From positions 34,460 to 98,459 of the forward strand of contig JBLKRX010000018.1 in assembly GCA_047608075.1 (NCBI GenBank): a stretch of 64,000 bases of DNA, in the 5' to 3' direction. The translations under genes and the position numbers were made by a program. This document shows positions 7,950-15,939 of this stretch, in pieces. Positions within the stretch are counted from its first letter, which is position 1. Each line of letters begins with the position of its first letter. Below the pieces are notes generated by a model. The model worked only from the letters and a program-made list of their open reading frames with translations, was not told the origin of the DNA and made no database searches. The DNA comes from Ferdinandcohnia humi_A. Its GTDB lineage: Bacteria > Bacillota > Bacilli > Bacillales > Bacillaceae_L.

Positions 7950-10365
7950 TTTCCCCCTCCATAATCGAATACATTTTTGCTAAGTAACTTCCATACAACT
8001 CCATCAAACCCGAATAAAAGTTCCTTTCAGCAACCGAGGTCGCTTTTTCTTTATTTTTTTTATAAACTTTCATTTTCTCTTCAAAATAATAACTACGTTC
8101 AACAGTTGTTACAAACTTTTTACAAGTCAAACATTTATAAAAACTATCTTCTTCCAGTTCAACTTTTATACATGCTTCACTTGCACAATTCCCCGCACCA
8201 TCTTGAACAGGTGGCAAGTCTTTAACTGATTCAATATCCACAATTTCTCCCTGTAATTCATCTTCCAAAATTGAAACTTCATAAAGTGCCTCAACATATC
8301 TTTTTGTATTCTCTCTATCACGATAATGTTTAGCTGCAACCCCGGCTGTGTTTCCTGTGATTACACCAACCTCTAATGTTGAAATAAGACCATCCTCAAC
8401 CATTTGCCAAGCTCTCTCAATATATGTATCTCGTAAATTATTAGGGCTATACTGCGATCTAATTTTCTCTTGATCATATAAGTTCTTACAAACTTCTGTA
8501 AACAAACGAATAAATCTGCCCTTTATTCTAATCACTTTATTATCAAGATAGTAATGACTACAAATAAAAATATATTTTTTTAAAGGTGAATCTGCTTTTT
8601 CATAAATTGCTTGAGTTAGTTTTAATGCCCTTTCAATTAATCGAATATGTTCTATCATGAAGACCTCTGTCTTATATTTTCTTCCAGAAGTCTTAGAGTA
8701 ATATTTAATTGTGCCAAATTCCCCACTATCATCAATTGATACAATGCAATCTCTTTCTAATCCCAATATCTCACCGTGACGAAGTTTTGTTTCAATAGAT
8801 AATTGTAAAACAATTAATAATATTTCATCTTCTTTTGTCTTTACTCTTCGAGTAAATTCCTTTTGTATTTTGGTAAAGTCTTCTGATGGAATTGGAATTC
8901 CACCCTTATTTTCAATTTGAATTGAACTGAATTGGTCAATACTCAACATAGTAATGCTATATTTTCGTTGAATATGTTTTAGATAACTGCGTATGATAAC
9001 AATTCGTGACTTGGTTGTTTTATCGTTGTATTTTTCATTTGATATGAGACTTGCATGATAAAAAATTAAAAATCTGTTTGAAAAAGGCTTAACCTCACTT
9101 GAACCCAATAGTTTGTCGGATACCGTTAATGAAGGTTTTAAGGTTAATACTTTCATTTCATCTTGATAATACATTTCTGCTTGGTTTAAAAAGTCTACTA
9201 AGACATAAAAATGGTTGTAAGTACCTCGATATGTCAAATCAGATTTCCATATGTAATCTTTTAAGTCTTCTCTAAATTCGATATTGTGTACCTTCTCAAA
9301 GTTCATAAAGGAATTATTAATGTTTCCTATGTGAGTTCCACTTTTATTAAGGTCAGCAACAACAAACCACTTATCGCTTTCAGAATAGTCGCCTATTCCA
9401 TTGGTGTTTACAACCTCATAGCCCTCTTCAAGACTTTTTTGATATAGGTTGTGTGTGAAAAGATCTCTGTTGAAAAAAAACGAATTGAATAACCTTTCTC
9501 CTGTTTCTTCTAAATACATATCATCTATGTATCTATAAAACATTGAGAGAAAAGGGTAGGCTTCACGTCTTCCAAGAGGATTATATTCATCATTCATGCG
9601 ATTAAAATAGATCAATTGCTCTTTAAACGTTTTCTCGTTAAAATCCTCAAATCTATTAATTTTGTAGCCACTTAAACTATCCTCAAATAATGTAGTCATT
9701 ACTCTATGTTGGATGGTAAATTTGAAACCGCTTTGTTGATCAAAAATCTCTAAAAAACTTTTCACAATACTAAATAAAAACTTATTATCCGTAGGCATAA
9801 AAAAATTGCCGTACATGAACTTATTATGAGCGTAATAACCTATCTGTATAATTTGTCCAACCTTTGAATTAATCGGAAAATTGGTACTGATTCTTTCAAT
9901 AAAAGGAGTTATATTAAGTTTTTTCTTACTTCTCAATTCAAACTCATATGGCAAGAACAGATTTCTATAATTTACTATAAACAACTTCACTTCGGGATTC
10001 TTAATCACATCAAAAGAGATGATATTTTGATATAAATTGCTAATCATCTCTCTTGATGTTTGGGAAAAATTACCAAGTTTAGAGATTTCATGAAAAATGA
10101 AACAATAATTTTCCCAATTAAAATCTTCTTGGCTTCGTATGTATTTTCCGATAATTAACAAAAATTTTTTGATATACAATAATTTCAAGTTTCCTCTTTT
10201 TGCTTTGAATTTCCGTTTCATCAGAATGTCGCAGGTATCCTTAGTTTGAAGCCATTCCCAAATTAAATTTTTTATTTGCAAATCGGATTCAAGAGATGCA
10301 ATTATTGAGATAATGGTCTCGTTTTCAATGTCAGTATAATAATCATTTGTTTTTGTCTTTATCAT
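7939..10365 (-). CDS. Large tyrosine-recombinase-fold protein with degenerate catalytic centre (Tfp-like)
   Basis: An 808-residue protein, far longer than normal integrases. The C-terminal third resembles a tyrosine recombinase: LRHGEILGLERD supplies the first Arg (near 529), NNLRDTYIERA the second Arg (near 641) and AAKHYRD a Tyr (near 681). The two catalytic His positions read Asn instead: NNLR for H-x-L-R, and GNT for the usual GHS/GHT. Near 725-745 a Cys-x4-Cys...Cys-x2-Cys pattern (GNCASEACIKV, YKCLTCKKF) suggests a small zinc-binding module. The long N-terminal part has no motif I recognise. This pattern fits a structural, non-catalytic partner like Tfp of strand-biased circularizing elements. 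Confidence 0.78.
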   Translation of the reverse strand: MIKTKTNDYYTDIENETIISIIASLESDLQIKNLIWEWLQTKDTCDILMKRKFKAKRGNLKLLYIKKFLLIIGKYIRSQEDFNWENYCFIFHEISKLGNFSQTSREMISNLYQNIISFDVIKNPEVKLFIVNYRNLFLPYEFELRSKKKLNITPFIERISTNFPINSKVGQIIQIGYYAHNKFMYGNFFMPTDNKFLFSIVKSFLEIFDQQSGFKFTIQHRVMTTLFEDSLSGYKINRFEDFNEKTFKEQLIYFNRMNDEYNPLGRREAYPFLSMFYRYIDDMYLEETGERLFNSFFFNRDLFTHNLYQKSLEEGYEVVNTNGIGDYSESDKWFVVADLNKSGTHIGNINNSFMNFEKVHNIEFREDLKDYIWKSDLTYRGTYNHFYVLVDFLNQAEMYYQDEMKVLTLKPSLTVSDKLLGSSEVKPFSNRFLIFYHASLISNEKYNDKTTKSRIVIIRSYLKHIQRKYSITMLSIDQFSSIQIENKGGIPIPSEDFTKIQKEFTRRVKTKEDEILLIVLQLSIETKLRHGEILGLERDCIVSIDDSGEFGTIKYYSKTSGRKYKTEVFMIEHIRLIERALKLTQAIYEKADSPLKKYIFICSHYYLDNKVIRIKGRFIRLFTEVCKNLYDQEKIRSQYSPNNLRDTYIERAWQMVEDGLISTLEVGVITGNTAGVAAKHYRDRENTKRYVEALYEVSILEDELQGEIVDIESVKDLPPVQDGAGNCASEACIKVELEEDSFYKCLTCKKFVTTVERSYYFEEKMKVYKKNKEKATSVAERNFYSGLMELYGSYLAKMYSIMEGENEH

Positions 10366-11716
10366 AAGTCTCTTTGTACCTTTCGTTGTTTTTCCTCAAT
10401 AATTCTACTTTATCTTCATCATCAGGATTATAATAGGCTTCACAACTTTTCGGACTGGCATGACGAAGTTCTTTTTGCAGCTCTAAAATTTGCATTCCAC
10501 TTTTAACTCGTTTCATAGCGAAAGCATGTCGAAAACGATGGCTTAAATTAGTAGATTTAGAACCTTTATCTACATGAATCCCTGCTTCTTTAAAAATCCC
10601 CCGAAGAACATAGCCCCATCCAGCCTGCGTAATAGGAGTATAGTGTTGGTGATTTAAAAAGATATATTGATTCTCATTGTTTACAAGGGGAGTCGTACTA
10701 ACCCTGTCTGCTACTGCATTATTTTTTAGGTTTTCCCTTTTAATTGGACTTTTACTTAAAAGAATGTCATCTCTCGATTCGTCTATGTATTCTTGAATCA
10801 ATTCTGCCATTTCTTCTTCAATTAGAACCGTCTGGTATCCAAGGTGATTACCTTGTTCTCTATACCAAGCATCATTATATTCATCTTTCGATGTAGGAGT
10901 TATAACCCCTTTGGCCCTTTGTGTGGGCTTGTCAGACATTCTATCACGGATGATGAGGTTATAATAACCTTCTTTATATGATGGCACTATATCTTCAAAT
11001 GTTAGCCCTAAAACCTCTCCTATACGCAGCCCATAATTATACATCAAATCAATAATCACTTTTTCACGTATCCCATAGCTTCTTTCAATTACATCCATAA
11101 TTCTTTCGTATTGATAAGGCTTTATGTATTTCGGAACAGATTGTTGCTTAAATACTTTTTTATTTGCCTTGTATCGTTCCTGAGTCCCTTTATGTGCATG
11201 TGCAAAGAATCCATTACCTATAGTTGTACCTATTTTTATCGTTTCAAACAAAAATGAATCTGTTATGCCATACATTTTCTCTAAAAAATTTCTATAAACA
11301 TTTAGATAGTTGTTATATGTCTGATTGTCTCGTCTAACTCGGAGATCAACACTCCATACACTACCCTCTTTTTTTCCCCCTTCTAAAAACAAGCGTAGAT
11401 CCCTAATATCACCGCTAGTTAAATTTTGCGGATTATCAATATGTACAAGTTCCAAAAAGGAGTAGAACACCTTTAAAGCTGAAAAAGCAGTTTCTCTTTT
11501 TTTATATTTGTCATCGCCAATCTTTTCATTCAAATAGATATTGGCATCTTCTATTAAGTTTCCTTTTAAATCTGTAATTATGAAGTAAGTTTTCCTTCTT
11601 ACGGTTGATAGCTTTATAAAGCCAATCATCCCAAACTTTTGGATAAGCTCATTATTACTGTCGTATCGTTCATAAACTGTTCCTAACGATGTTTGTCTAT
11701 CCTTAATTACACCCAT
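10343..11716 (-). CDS. Tyrosine recombinase, first in the operon (TnpA/IntA-like)
   Basis: A 457-residue site-specific recombinase. The N-terminal part (to about 190) should be the core-binding SAM-like domain. The catalytic domain shows Arg in YGLRIGEVLGL (near 229), SHRFRHAF with His and Arg (near 392-395), LRHAS with the third His (near 416) and Tyr in CEAYYNPDDE (near 427). All catalytic positions are intact. GGGGGT eight bases before the ATG at 11716 supports the start. It is the promoter-proximal gene, overlapping the 808-residue gene by 23 bp, and lies 217 bp from the right end of the element. Confidence 0.87.
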   Translation of the reverse strand: MGVIKDRQTSLGTVYERYDSNNELIQKFGMIGFIKLSTVRRKTYFIITDLKGNLIEDANIYLNEKIGDDKYKKRETAFSALKVFYSFLELVHIDNPQNLTSGDIRDLRLFLEGGKKEGSVWSVDLRVRRDNQTYNNYLNVYRNFLEKMYGITDSFLFETIKIGTTIGNGFFAHAHKGTQERYKANKKVFKQQSVPKYIKPYQYERIMDVIERSYGIREKVIIDLMYNYGLRIGEVLGLTFEDIVPSYKEGYYNLIIRDRMSDKPTQRAKGVITPTSKDEYNDAWYREQGNHLGYQTVLIEEEMAELIQEYIDESRDDILLSKSPIKRENLKNNAVADRVSTTPLVNNENQYIFLNHQHYTPITQAGWGYVLRGIFKEAGIHVDKGSKSTNLSHRFRHAFAMKRVKSGMQILELQKELRHASPKSCEAYYNPDDEDKVELLRKNNERYKETYDKDKNK

Positions 11717-11738
11717 ATAGTTTTACCCCCAAGGTATA

Positions 11739-11796
11739 AGGTCCTCGGTCTATCGACCTGCGGATACGCCTCCCGCTGTGGGCTACGTCCCCATCC
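11739..11796 (-). other. GC-rich structured leader upstream of the first recombinase
   Basis: A strikingly GC-rich island in AT-rich surroundings. On the minus strand GGAT/ATCC, ACG/CGT and CCC/GGG nest into a stem spanning 11762-11796, and AGGTC/GACCT forms a second hairpin at 11739-11759. It may be a transcript leader that controls recombinase expression or a folded single-strand site; neither is proven. Confidence 0.45.
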
Positions 11797-11906
11797 AACT
11801 ACAAATAGAACCTTTATGTTTTTCTTTATAACTGGATATAGACAATAACCCCACTAATCATAAGTATAGAACACCATAAAAAAATATCCTATACTTTCTT
11901 GAAATC

Positions 11907-11932
11907 ATGTACAGATACTTGGCTTTTCATAA
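11907..11932 (-). repeat. Right terminal inverted repeat of the element
   Basis: Read inward on the minus strand it begins TTATGAAAAG and ends CTGTACAT, the counterpart of 2037-2062. Adjacent CCTA at 11933-11936 is the sequence shared with the left flank. Confidence 0.6.
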
Positions 11933-12090
11933 CCTAGTGTTGTACCTAATGCACCCCCTAAAATCGAAATCAACCAAATATGCTTTTCAGAAATTCTCCA
12001 TTCATCCTTTTTTGCCCGTTGTTTGTCAAGATACATTATGAGGAATCCATATATATTAAGAATAATAAAAATGATAGGAATTAATTGCAT
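11933..12090 (-). pseudogene. ysdA: ysdA (DUF1294) 5' fragment, right of the insertion
   Basis: The first 53 residues of the host YsdA homologue, starting MQLIPIIFIILNIYG, with MYLDKQRAKKDEWRI and a second hydrophobic segment, up to GTTLG. The reading frame then runs into the element and stops at 11905-11907 after nine foreign codons. AGGAGG at 12097-12102 six bases before the ATG at 12090 decides the start over an upstream GTG. The gene sits after rplT exactly as ysdA does in B. subtilis. The truncated product lacks the FRHKT motif and the third membrane segment and is probably non-functional. Confidence 0.93.
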
Positions 12091-12147
12091 AGTCGTCCTC
12101 CTGTTTTGATAGTAGTTCACTTACCAATCCGCAAAGCATAAAAAAAA

Positions 12148-12176
12148 GCTACCCTCATTTTACACGAGAGTAACCT
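12148..12176 (-). terminator. Terminator or attenuator after rplT
   Basis: GGTTACTCTC pairs with GAGGGTAGC (two G-T wobbles) around a 9-base loop and is followed on the minus strand by eight T residues. It separates rplT from ysdA, so ysdA was expressed by read-through or from its own promoter. Confidence 0.75.
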
Positions 12177-12188
12177 TTTTACGTAAGA

Positions 12189-12548
12189 TTATTTGTTTAG
12201 GTTGTTTTTTGCAACTGTTGCTAATTCTGCAAATGCTTTTTCATCGCTAATAGCTAGGTCAGCAAGCATTTTGCGGTTTACTTCGATACCAGCAACTTTT
12301 AAACCGTGCATTAAACGGCTATAAGAAAGACCGTTCATACGAGCAGCTGCGTTGATACGAGTAATCCAAAGCTTACGGAAGTCGCGTTTCTTTTGACGAC
12401 GGTCACGATAAGCATACATTAATGATTTCATTACTTGTTGGTTTGCAACTTTATATAAAGTGTGTTTTGAACCGAAATAACCTTTTGCTAATTTTAATAC
12501 CTTTTTACGACGTTTGCGTGTAACAGTACCGCCTTTTACTCTTGGCAT
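12189..12548 (-). CDS. rplT: Ribosomal protein bL20
   Basis: A 119-residue, strongly basic 50S subunit assembly protein starting MPRVKGGTVTRKRRKKVLKL, the invariant L20 beginning. It binds 23S rRNA domain II early in assembly and also binds the leader of its own operon to cause attenuation. It follows rpmI by 36 bp and infC further upstream. Length is exactly that of the family. The adjacent downstream gene ysdA has been destroyed by the mobile element, but rplT and its terminator are intact, so the insertion spares the essential genes. Confidence 0.98.
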   Translation of the reverse strand: MPRVKGGTVTRKRRKKVLKLAKGYFGSKHTLYKVANQQVMKSLMYAYRDRRQKKRDFRKLWITRINAAARMNGLSYSRLMHGLKVAGIEVNRKMLADLAISDEKAFAELATVAKNNLNK

Positions 12549-12584
12549 TTTGTTTCCCTCCTAGAATCTATATCAATCAACGAA

Positions 12585-12785
12585 TTATTTAATGTTGTCT
12601 AACATATGGCGAATACGTTTGAAATCGCCTTTGCTTACTAATGTAGCTTTACGAAGCTTACGTTTTTGTTTTTGAGTTTTGTTTCCAAATAAGTGGCTTG
12701 TATATGCATGTGAACGTTTAAGTTTACCAGATCCAGTTTTCTTAAAACGCTTAGCAGTACCACGGTGTGTTTTCATTTTTGGCAT
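12585..12785 (-). CDS. rpmI: Ribosomal protein bL35
   Basis: A 66-residue basic 50S protein, MPKMKTHRGTAKRFKKTGSG, which is the standard L35 start; the sequence ends HMLDNIK. It is the middle gene of infC-rpmI-rplT, 21 bp after infC. A GGAGG-type site precedes the ATG. Expression is controlled with the operon by the L20-responsive leader. Confidence 0.98.
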   Translation of the reverse strand: MPKMKTHRGTAKRFKKTGSGKLKRSHAYTSHLFGNKTQKQKRKLRKATLVSKGDFKRIRHMLDNIK

Positions 12786-12806
12786 AGGGAGTTCCTCCTC
12801 ATTTCA

Positions 12807-13325
12807 TTACTTTTCATTTTTAGGTGCTAGTACTAAAAACATGCTTCTACCATCCATTTTTGGATGTGATTCAATAGTAGCAACTTCAGCACAAGCTGCA
12901 GAAAAACGATCTAACACACGTTGACCGATTTCCTTATGTGTAATAGCACGACCCTTAAAACGAATTGACGCTTTAACTTTGTCGCCCTTTTCAAGGAATT
13001 TTATTGCATTACGAAGCTTTGTATTGAAATCATGCTCGTCGATTGTTGGACTAAGTCTAACTTCTTTAACGTTAATGATTTTTTGATTTTTGCGAGCTTC
13101 TTTTTCCTTTTTCTGTTGCTCAAAACGGAACTTACCGTAGTCCATGATACGACATACAGGTGGTTTCGCATTTGGTGCAACCATTACAAGATCAAGGTTT
13201 GCTCTAGCAGCAATTTCTAATGCTTCTTGTTTTGATTTAATTCCTAGCTGATCACCATTTTGACCAATCAAACGAACTTCACGAGCACGAATGCCCTCGT
13301 TAACCATCATGTCTTTGCTAATAAT
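12807..13325 (-). CDS. infC: Translation initiation factor IF-3 (AUU start)
   Basis: IF-3 binds the 30S subunit and proofreads the start codon and initiator tRNA. The 172-residue product contains VNEGIRAREVRLIG, CRIMDYGKFRFEQQKKEKEA and IRFKGRAITHKEIG, nearly identical to the B. subtilis factor. The start is taken as ATT at 13323-13325, because GGAGGTGG lies six bases upstream and the homologues begin at this Ile-Ile-Ser-Lys. A rare AUU start is the classic infC feature and lets IF-3 limit its own translation. An in-frame ATG at 13367 lies upstream of the ribosome site and is rejected. Confidence 0.95.
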   Translation of the reverse strand: MISKDMMVNEGIRAREVRLIGQNGDQLGIKSKQEALEIAARANLDLVMVAPNAKPPVCRIMDYGKFRFEQQKKEKEARKNQKIINVKEVRLSPTIDEHDFNTKLRNAIKFLEKGDKVKASIRFKGRAITHKEIGQRVLDRFSAACAEVATIESHPKMDGRSMFLVLAPKNEK

Positions 13326-13550
13326 TAGCCACCTCCAAGGTTTAATAATGAATGCCTCGTTTGACAATTAATTTTACGCATTTTACAGGTTTGAGACAAA
13401 CAAAAAAGTGTGAATGCTAAAACACCCACACTTTTACAATTCATTCGTACAATTAAGTGATTAATGAACGTAAACCTACCAACTGCAATTTGCGTCAATC
13501 AGGTGAGAAGCGGGTGCTTCTGCTTTACTCAAACAAGTATTCAATTTACC
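13326..13550 (-). ncRNA. L20-type leader of infC-rpmI-rplT with attenuator
   Basis: A 220-base untranslated leader precedes infC. On the minus strand it contains AGCAGAAGCACCCGCTTCTC and the following CACCTGATTGACG, which I recall from the Bacillus L20 leader family. A strong terminator hairpin follows. In B. subtilis L20 binds this leader and promotes premature termination. Confidence 0.75.
13402..13435 (-). terminator. Attenuator hairpin in the infC leader
   Basis: AAAAGTGTG and CACACTTTTTTG pair around GGTGTTTTAGCATT on the minus strand, giving a Rho-independent terminator about 80 bases before the infC start. Confidence 0.8.
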
Positions 13551-13556
13551 TTAAGT

Positions 13557-13586
13557 AGTATAACATTGTGCAATGACTTCTGTCAA
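13557..13586 (-). promoter_or_regulatory. infC operon promoter
   Basis: TTGACA (13581-13586) and TATACT (13557-13562) on the minus strand, 18 bases apart, form a strong sigma-A promoter about 230 bases before the infC start codon. Confidence 0.8.
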
Positions 13587-13681
13587 ATAGATAAGCTAGT
13601 AATCTAACACAACGAATTTTATTGTAACAAACATAATTATATTAGGCAAGAACTTTTTTATTTAAAGCCTAGCAAGAGTCC

Positions 13682-13834
13682 TGTTGATTTACGTTACAAG
13701 TGGACGCTTTTTGCGGGGGCTCGCTTGGACACGCTTTTCCTCCAGGACTTCTAGAAGCTTTCTCGAAAGAAGCCACGCACGAAGAGAATGTAAATGCATT
13801 CACAAAAATGCGCCGTCTTTCACTTCAATCAACA
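13682..13834. repeat. Dispersed repeat, family 2, copy 1
   Basis: About 153 bp bounded by TGTTGATT and AATCAACA. The inside shows the family blocks CTCGCTTGGACACGCTTTTC and GCACGAAGAGAATG. It lies between infC and thrS. Open frames crossing it are considered spurious. Confidence 0.7.
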
Positions 13835-13857
13835 AGCTTTGTAATTTAAATTATCTA

Positions 13858-13895
13858 GTAAAAAAACGCGCACTAGATAACTTTAGTGGCGTTTC
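13858..13895 (-). terminator. thrS terminator
   Basis: Minus strand AACGCCACTA pairs with TAGTGCGCGTT around an 8-base loop and is followed by a T-run, just after the thrS stop. Confidence 0.75.
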
Positions 13896-13905
13896 ATTAC
13901 AAGTC

Positions 13906-15846
13906 TTATTTCTTAATTTCCTCAAGCACAGTGCTTACGAATGATTCAAATGAAACAGTTTCAGATTTTTGTTCACCATATTTACGAACGTTTACTGCAT
14001 TCTCTTGAATTTCATTATCCCCAACCACAAGCATATAAGGGATTTTTTGCATTTGAGCTTCACGGATTTTGTAACCGATCTTTTCATCGCGATCATCAAG
14101 CTCAACTCGTAGTCCCTCAGCTTGGAGCTTCTCTTTAACACTCTTTGCATAGTCTAAATGAGCATCTGGAGAAACTGGAATAACTTGAACCTGAACAGGA
14201 GCTAACCATGTTGGGAATGCACCTTTATACTCCTCAATTAGGAAGGCAACAAAGCGTTCCATTGTCGAAACAACACCACGGTGGATAACAACTGGACGAT
14301 GTTGCTTACCATCTTCTCCAACATAAGTAAGATCAAATCGTTCTGGTAATAAGAAGTCCAGTTGTACAGTTGATAAAGTTTCATCCTTACCTAAAGCAGT
14401 ACGAACTTGAACATCAAGCTTTGGACCATAGAATGCTGCTTCTCCTTCAGCTTCAAAATAATCTAAACCAAGATCATCCATCGCTTCTTTTAACATGGAC
14501 TGTGCTTTCTCCCACATTGCATCATCATCAAAATACTTCTCTTTGTCAGCAGGGTCACGGTACGATAAACGGAAGCTATAGTCCTCGATATTGAAATCCT
14601 TATAAACCTCAAGAACTAGGTTCACTACGCGAATAAATTCTTCCTTAATTTGATCTGGACGAACAAAGATATGAGCATCATTTAGAGTCATCCCTCTAAC
14701 ACGTTGTAAACCTGATAAAGCCCCACTCATTTCATAACGATGCATTGTTCCAAGTTCTGCAATTCGAATTGGTAGCTTTCGATAGCTGTGAATTCCGTTC
14801 TTATAGATCATCATATGGTGTGGACAGTTCATTGGACGCAATACCAATTCCTCATTGTCCATTTCCATTACAGGGAACATATCCTCTTGGTAGTGATCCC
14901 AGTGACCAGATGTTTTGTATAAATCAACACTACCCATGATAGGAGTATAAACATGGTCATATCCAAGTTTCACTTCTTTATCAACAATATATCGTTCAAT
15001 CACACGACGAATTGTTGCACCTTTTGGTAGCCACAGAGGCAGACCTTGACCAACCTTTTGCGAGTTAGTGAAAAGATTTAACTCTTTCCCTAATTTACGA
15101 TGATCGCGCTCTTTCGCTTCTTCTAATAAACGTAAGTGCTCATCAAGATCTGCTTTTTTGAAGAATGCAGTTCCATAGATACGTTGAAGCATTTTGTTAT
15201 TACTATCTCCACGCCAGTATGCACCAGCAATGCTTAGTAATTTGAATTCCTTAATTTTTCCAGTTGAAGGTACATGCACTCCACGGCAAAGGTCGAAGAA
15301 TTCACCTTGTTCGTAAATCGATAATGCCTCACCTTCAGGGATATCTTGAATTAATTCAAGCTTTAAATTATCACCAATCTCACTGTATCTCTTAATCGCT
15401 TCATCTCGTGAAACCTCTTCGCGATGTATATCTAAATTTTCATTTATGATTTTTTTCATTTCTTTTTCGATTTCAGGAAGATCCTCTGGAGTTAATGATT
15501 TCTCCATATCGATATCGTAATAGAAACCATTTTCAATAACTGGCCCTACTCCTAATTTTACATCTTTATATAGTCGTTTAATTGCTTGAGCCATTAAATG
15601 AGCAGTACTATGTCTCATAATTTCTAAAGCTTCATCACTATCTTGTGTCACAATAGCAATTTCACCATCTTCATGTATCTCAGTACGAAGGTCAATTAAA
15701 TTACCATTTAACTTACCAGCAATTGATTTTTTCTTTAAACCAGGGCTAATTGAACCCGCTATTTCTTCTGTAGTCGTACCTTTAGGAAACTCCTTCACTG
15801 CTCCGTCTGGGAATGTAATTTTTACTACATCTGACATCACTTTCAA
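13906..15846 (-). CDS. thrS: Threonyl-tRNA synthetase
   Basis: Class II synthetase (646 residues) that charges tRNA-Thr in the cytoplasm. From the N-terminus: TGS/ubiquitin-like domain (1-65), the second additional editing domain with HSTAHLMAQAIKRL (His near 80) and CRGVHVPSTG (near 185), catalytic core with PMNCPHHMMIY (motif 2 region, zinc Cys and His) and the motif 3 segment YGPKLDVQV, and the anticodon-binding domain at the C-terminus (VQVIPVSPDAHLDYAKSV). An in-frame ATG two codons in is an alternative to the start at 15846. Expression is controlled by the upstream T-box leader. Confidence 0.98.
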   Translation of the reverse strand: MKVMSDVVKITFPDGAVKEFPKGTTTEEIAGSISPGLKKKSIAGKLNGNLIDLRTEIHEDGEIAIVTQDSDEALEIMRHSTAHLMAQAIKRLYKDVKLGVGPVIENGFYYDIDMEKSLTPEDLPEIEKEMKKIINENLDIHREEVSRDEAIKRYSEIGDNLKLELIQDIPEGEALSIYEQGEFFDLCRGVHVPSTGKIKEFKLLSIAGAYWRGDSNNKMLQRIYGTAFFKKADLDEHLRLLEEAKERDHRKLGKELNLFTNSQKVGQGLPLWLPKGATIRRVIERYIVDKEVKLGYDHVYTPIMGSVDLYKTSGHWDHYQEDMFPVMEMDNEELVLRPMNCPHHMMIYKNGIHSYRKLPIRIAELGTMHRYEMSGALSGLQRVRGMTLNDAHIFVRPDQIKEEFIRVVNLVLEVYKDFNIEDYSFRLSYRDPADKEKYFDDDAMWEKAQSMLKEAMDDLGLDYFEAEGEAAFYGPKLDVQVRTALGKDETLSTVQLDFLLPERFDLTYVGEDGKQHRPVVIHRGVVSTMERFVAFLIEEYKGAFPTWLAPVQVQVIPVSPDAHLDYAKSVKEKLQAEGLRVELDDRDEKIGYKIREAQMQKIPYMLVVGDNEIQENAVNVRKYGEQKSETVSFESFVSTVLEEIKK

Positions 15847-15870
15847 CTCCTTCTTTTTAATGAAAATAAA

Positions 15871-15903
15871 AAATACCCGTCCCTATAAAAAGGGACGAGT
15901 ATT
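15871..15903 (-). terminator. T-box terminator hairpin
   Basis: ATACTCGTCCCT pairs with AGGGACGGGTAT on the minus strand and is followed by a T-run 30 bases before thrS. Confidence 0.88.
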
Positions 15904-15939
15904 AATAAACATAATATCGTGGTTCCACCCAAGTTCCCA

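Larger units (their letters stand above)
2035..11932. mobile_element. 9.9-kb tyrosine-recombinase integrative element (Tn554/SE-like) carrying cadCA, inserted in ysdA
   Basis: Boundaries come from the split ysdA gene: CCTA at 2031-2034 on the left and CCTA at 11933-11936 on the right are the only sequence shared by the two flanks. Just inside lie imperfect inverted ends (2037-2062 and 11907-11932, 17 of 26 positions equal) with conserved TTATGA and TGTACAT blocks. From right to left the element holds a GC-rich leader, three overlapping recombinase genes, a coiled-coil gene, cadC-cadA, and a DUF1294 gene facing the other way. Tn554 relatives insert site-specifically without long target duplications; pseudo-Tn554 of staphylococci also carries cadmium resistance. 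The gene set intA-tfp-intB-srap of strand-biased circularizing elements is an even closer parallel, but that is inference. Confidence 0.88.

Noticed and set aside
5548..11716. Interpretation as a prophage integrase region
   Set aside because: No phage structural, lysis or replication genes are present; the overlapping recombinase operon and clean insertion fit a transposon-like element.
13684..13944. Open frame between infC and thrS
   Set aside because: It covers a family-2 repeat and the thrS terminator and has no plausible product.
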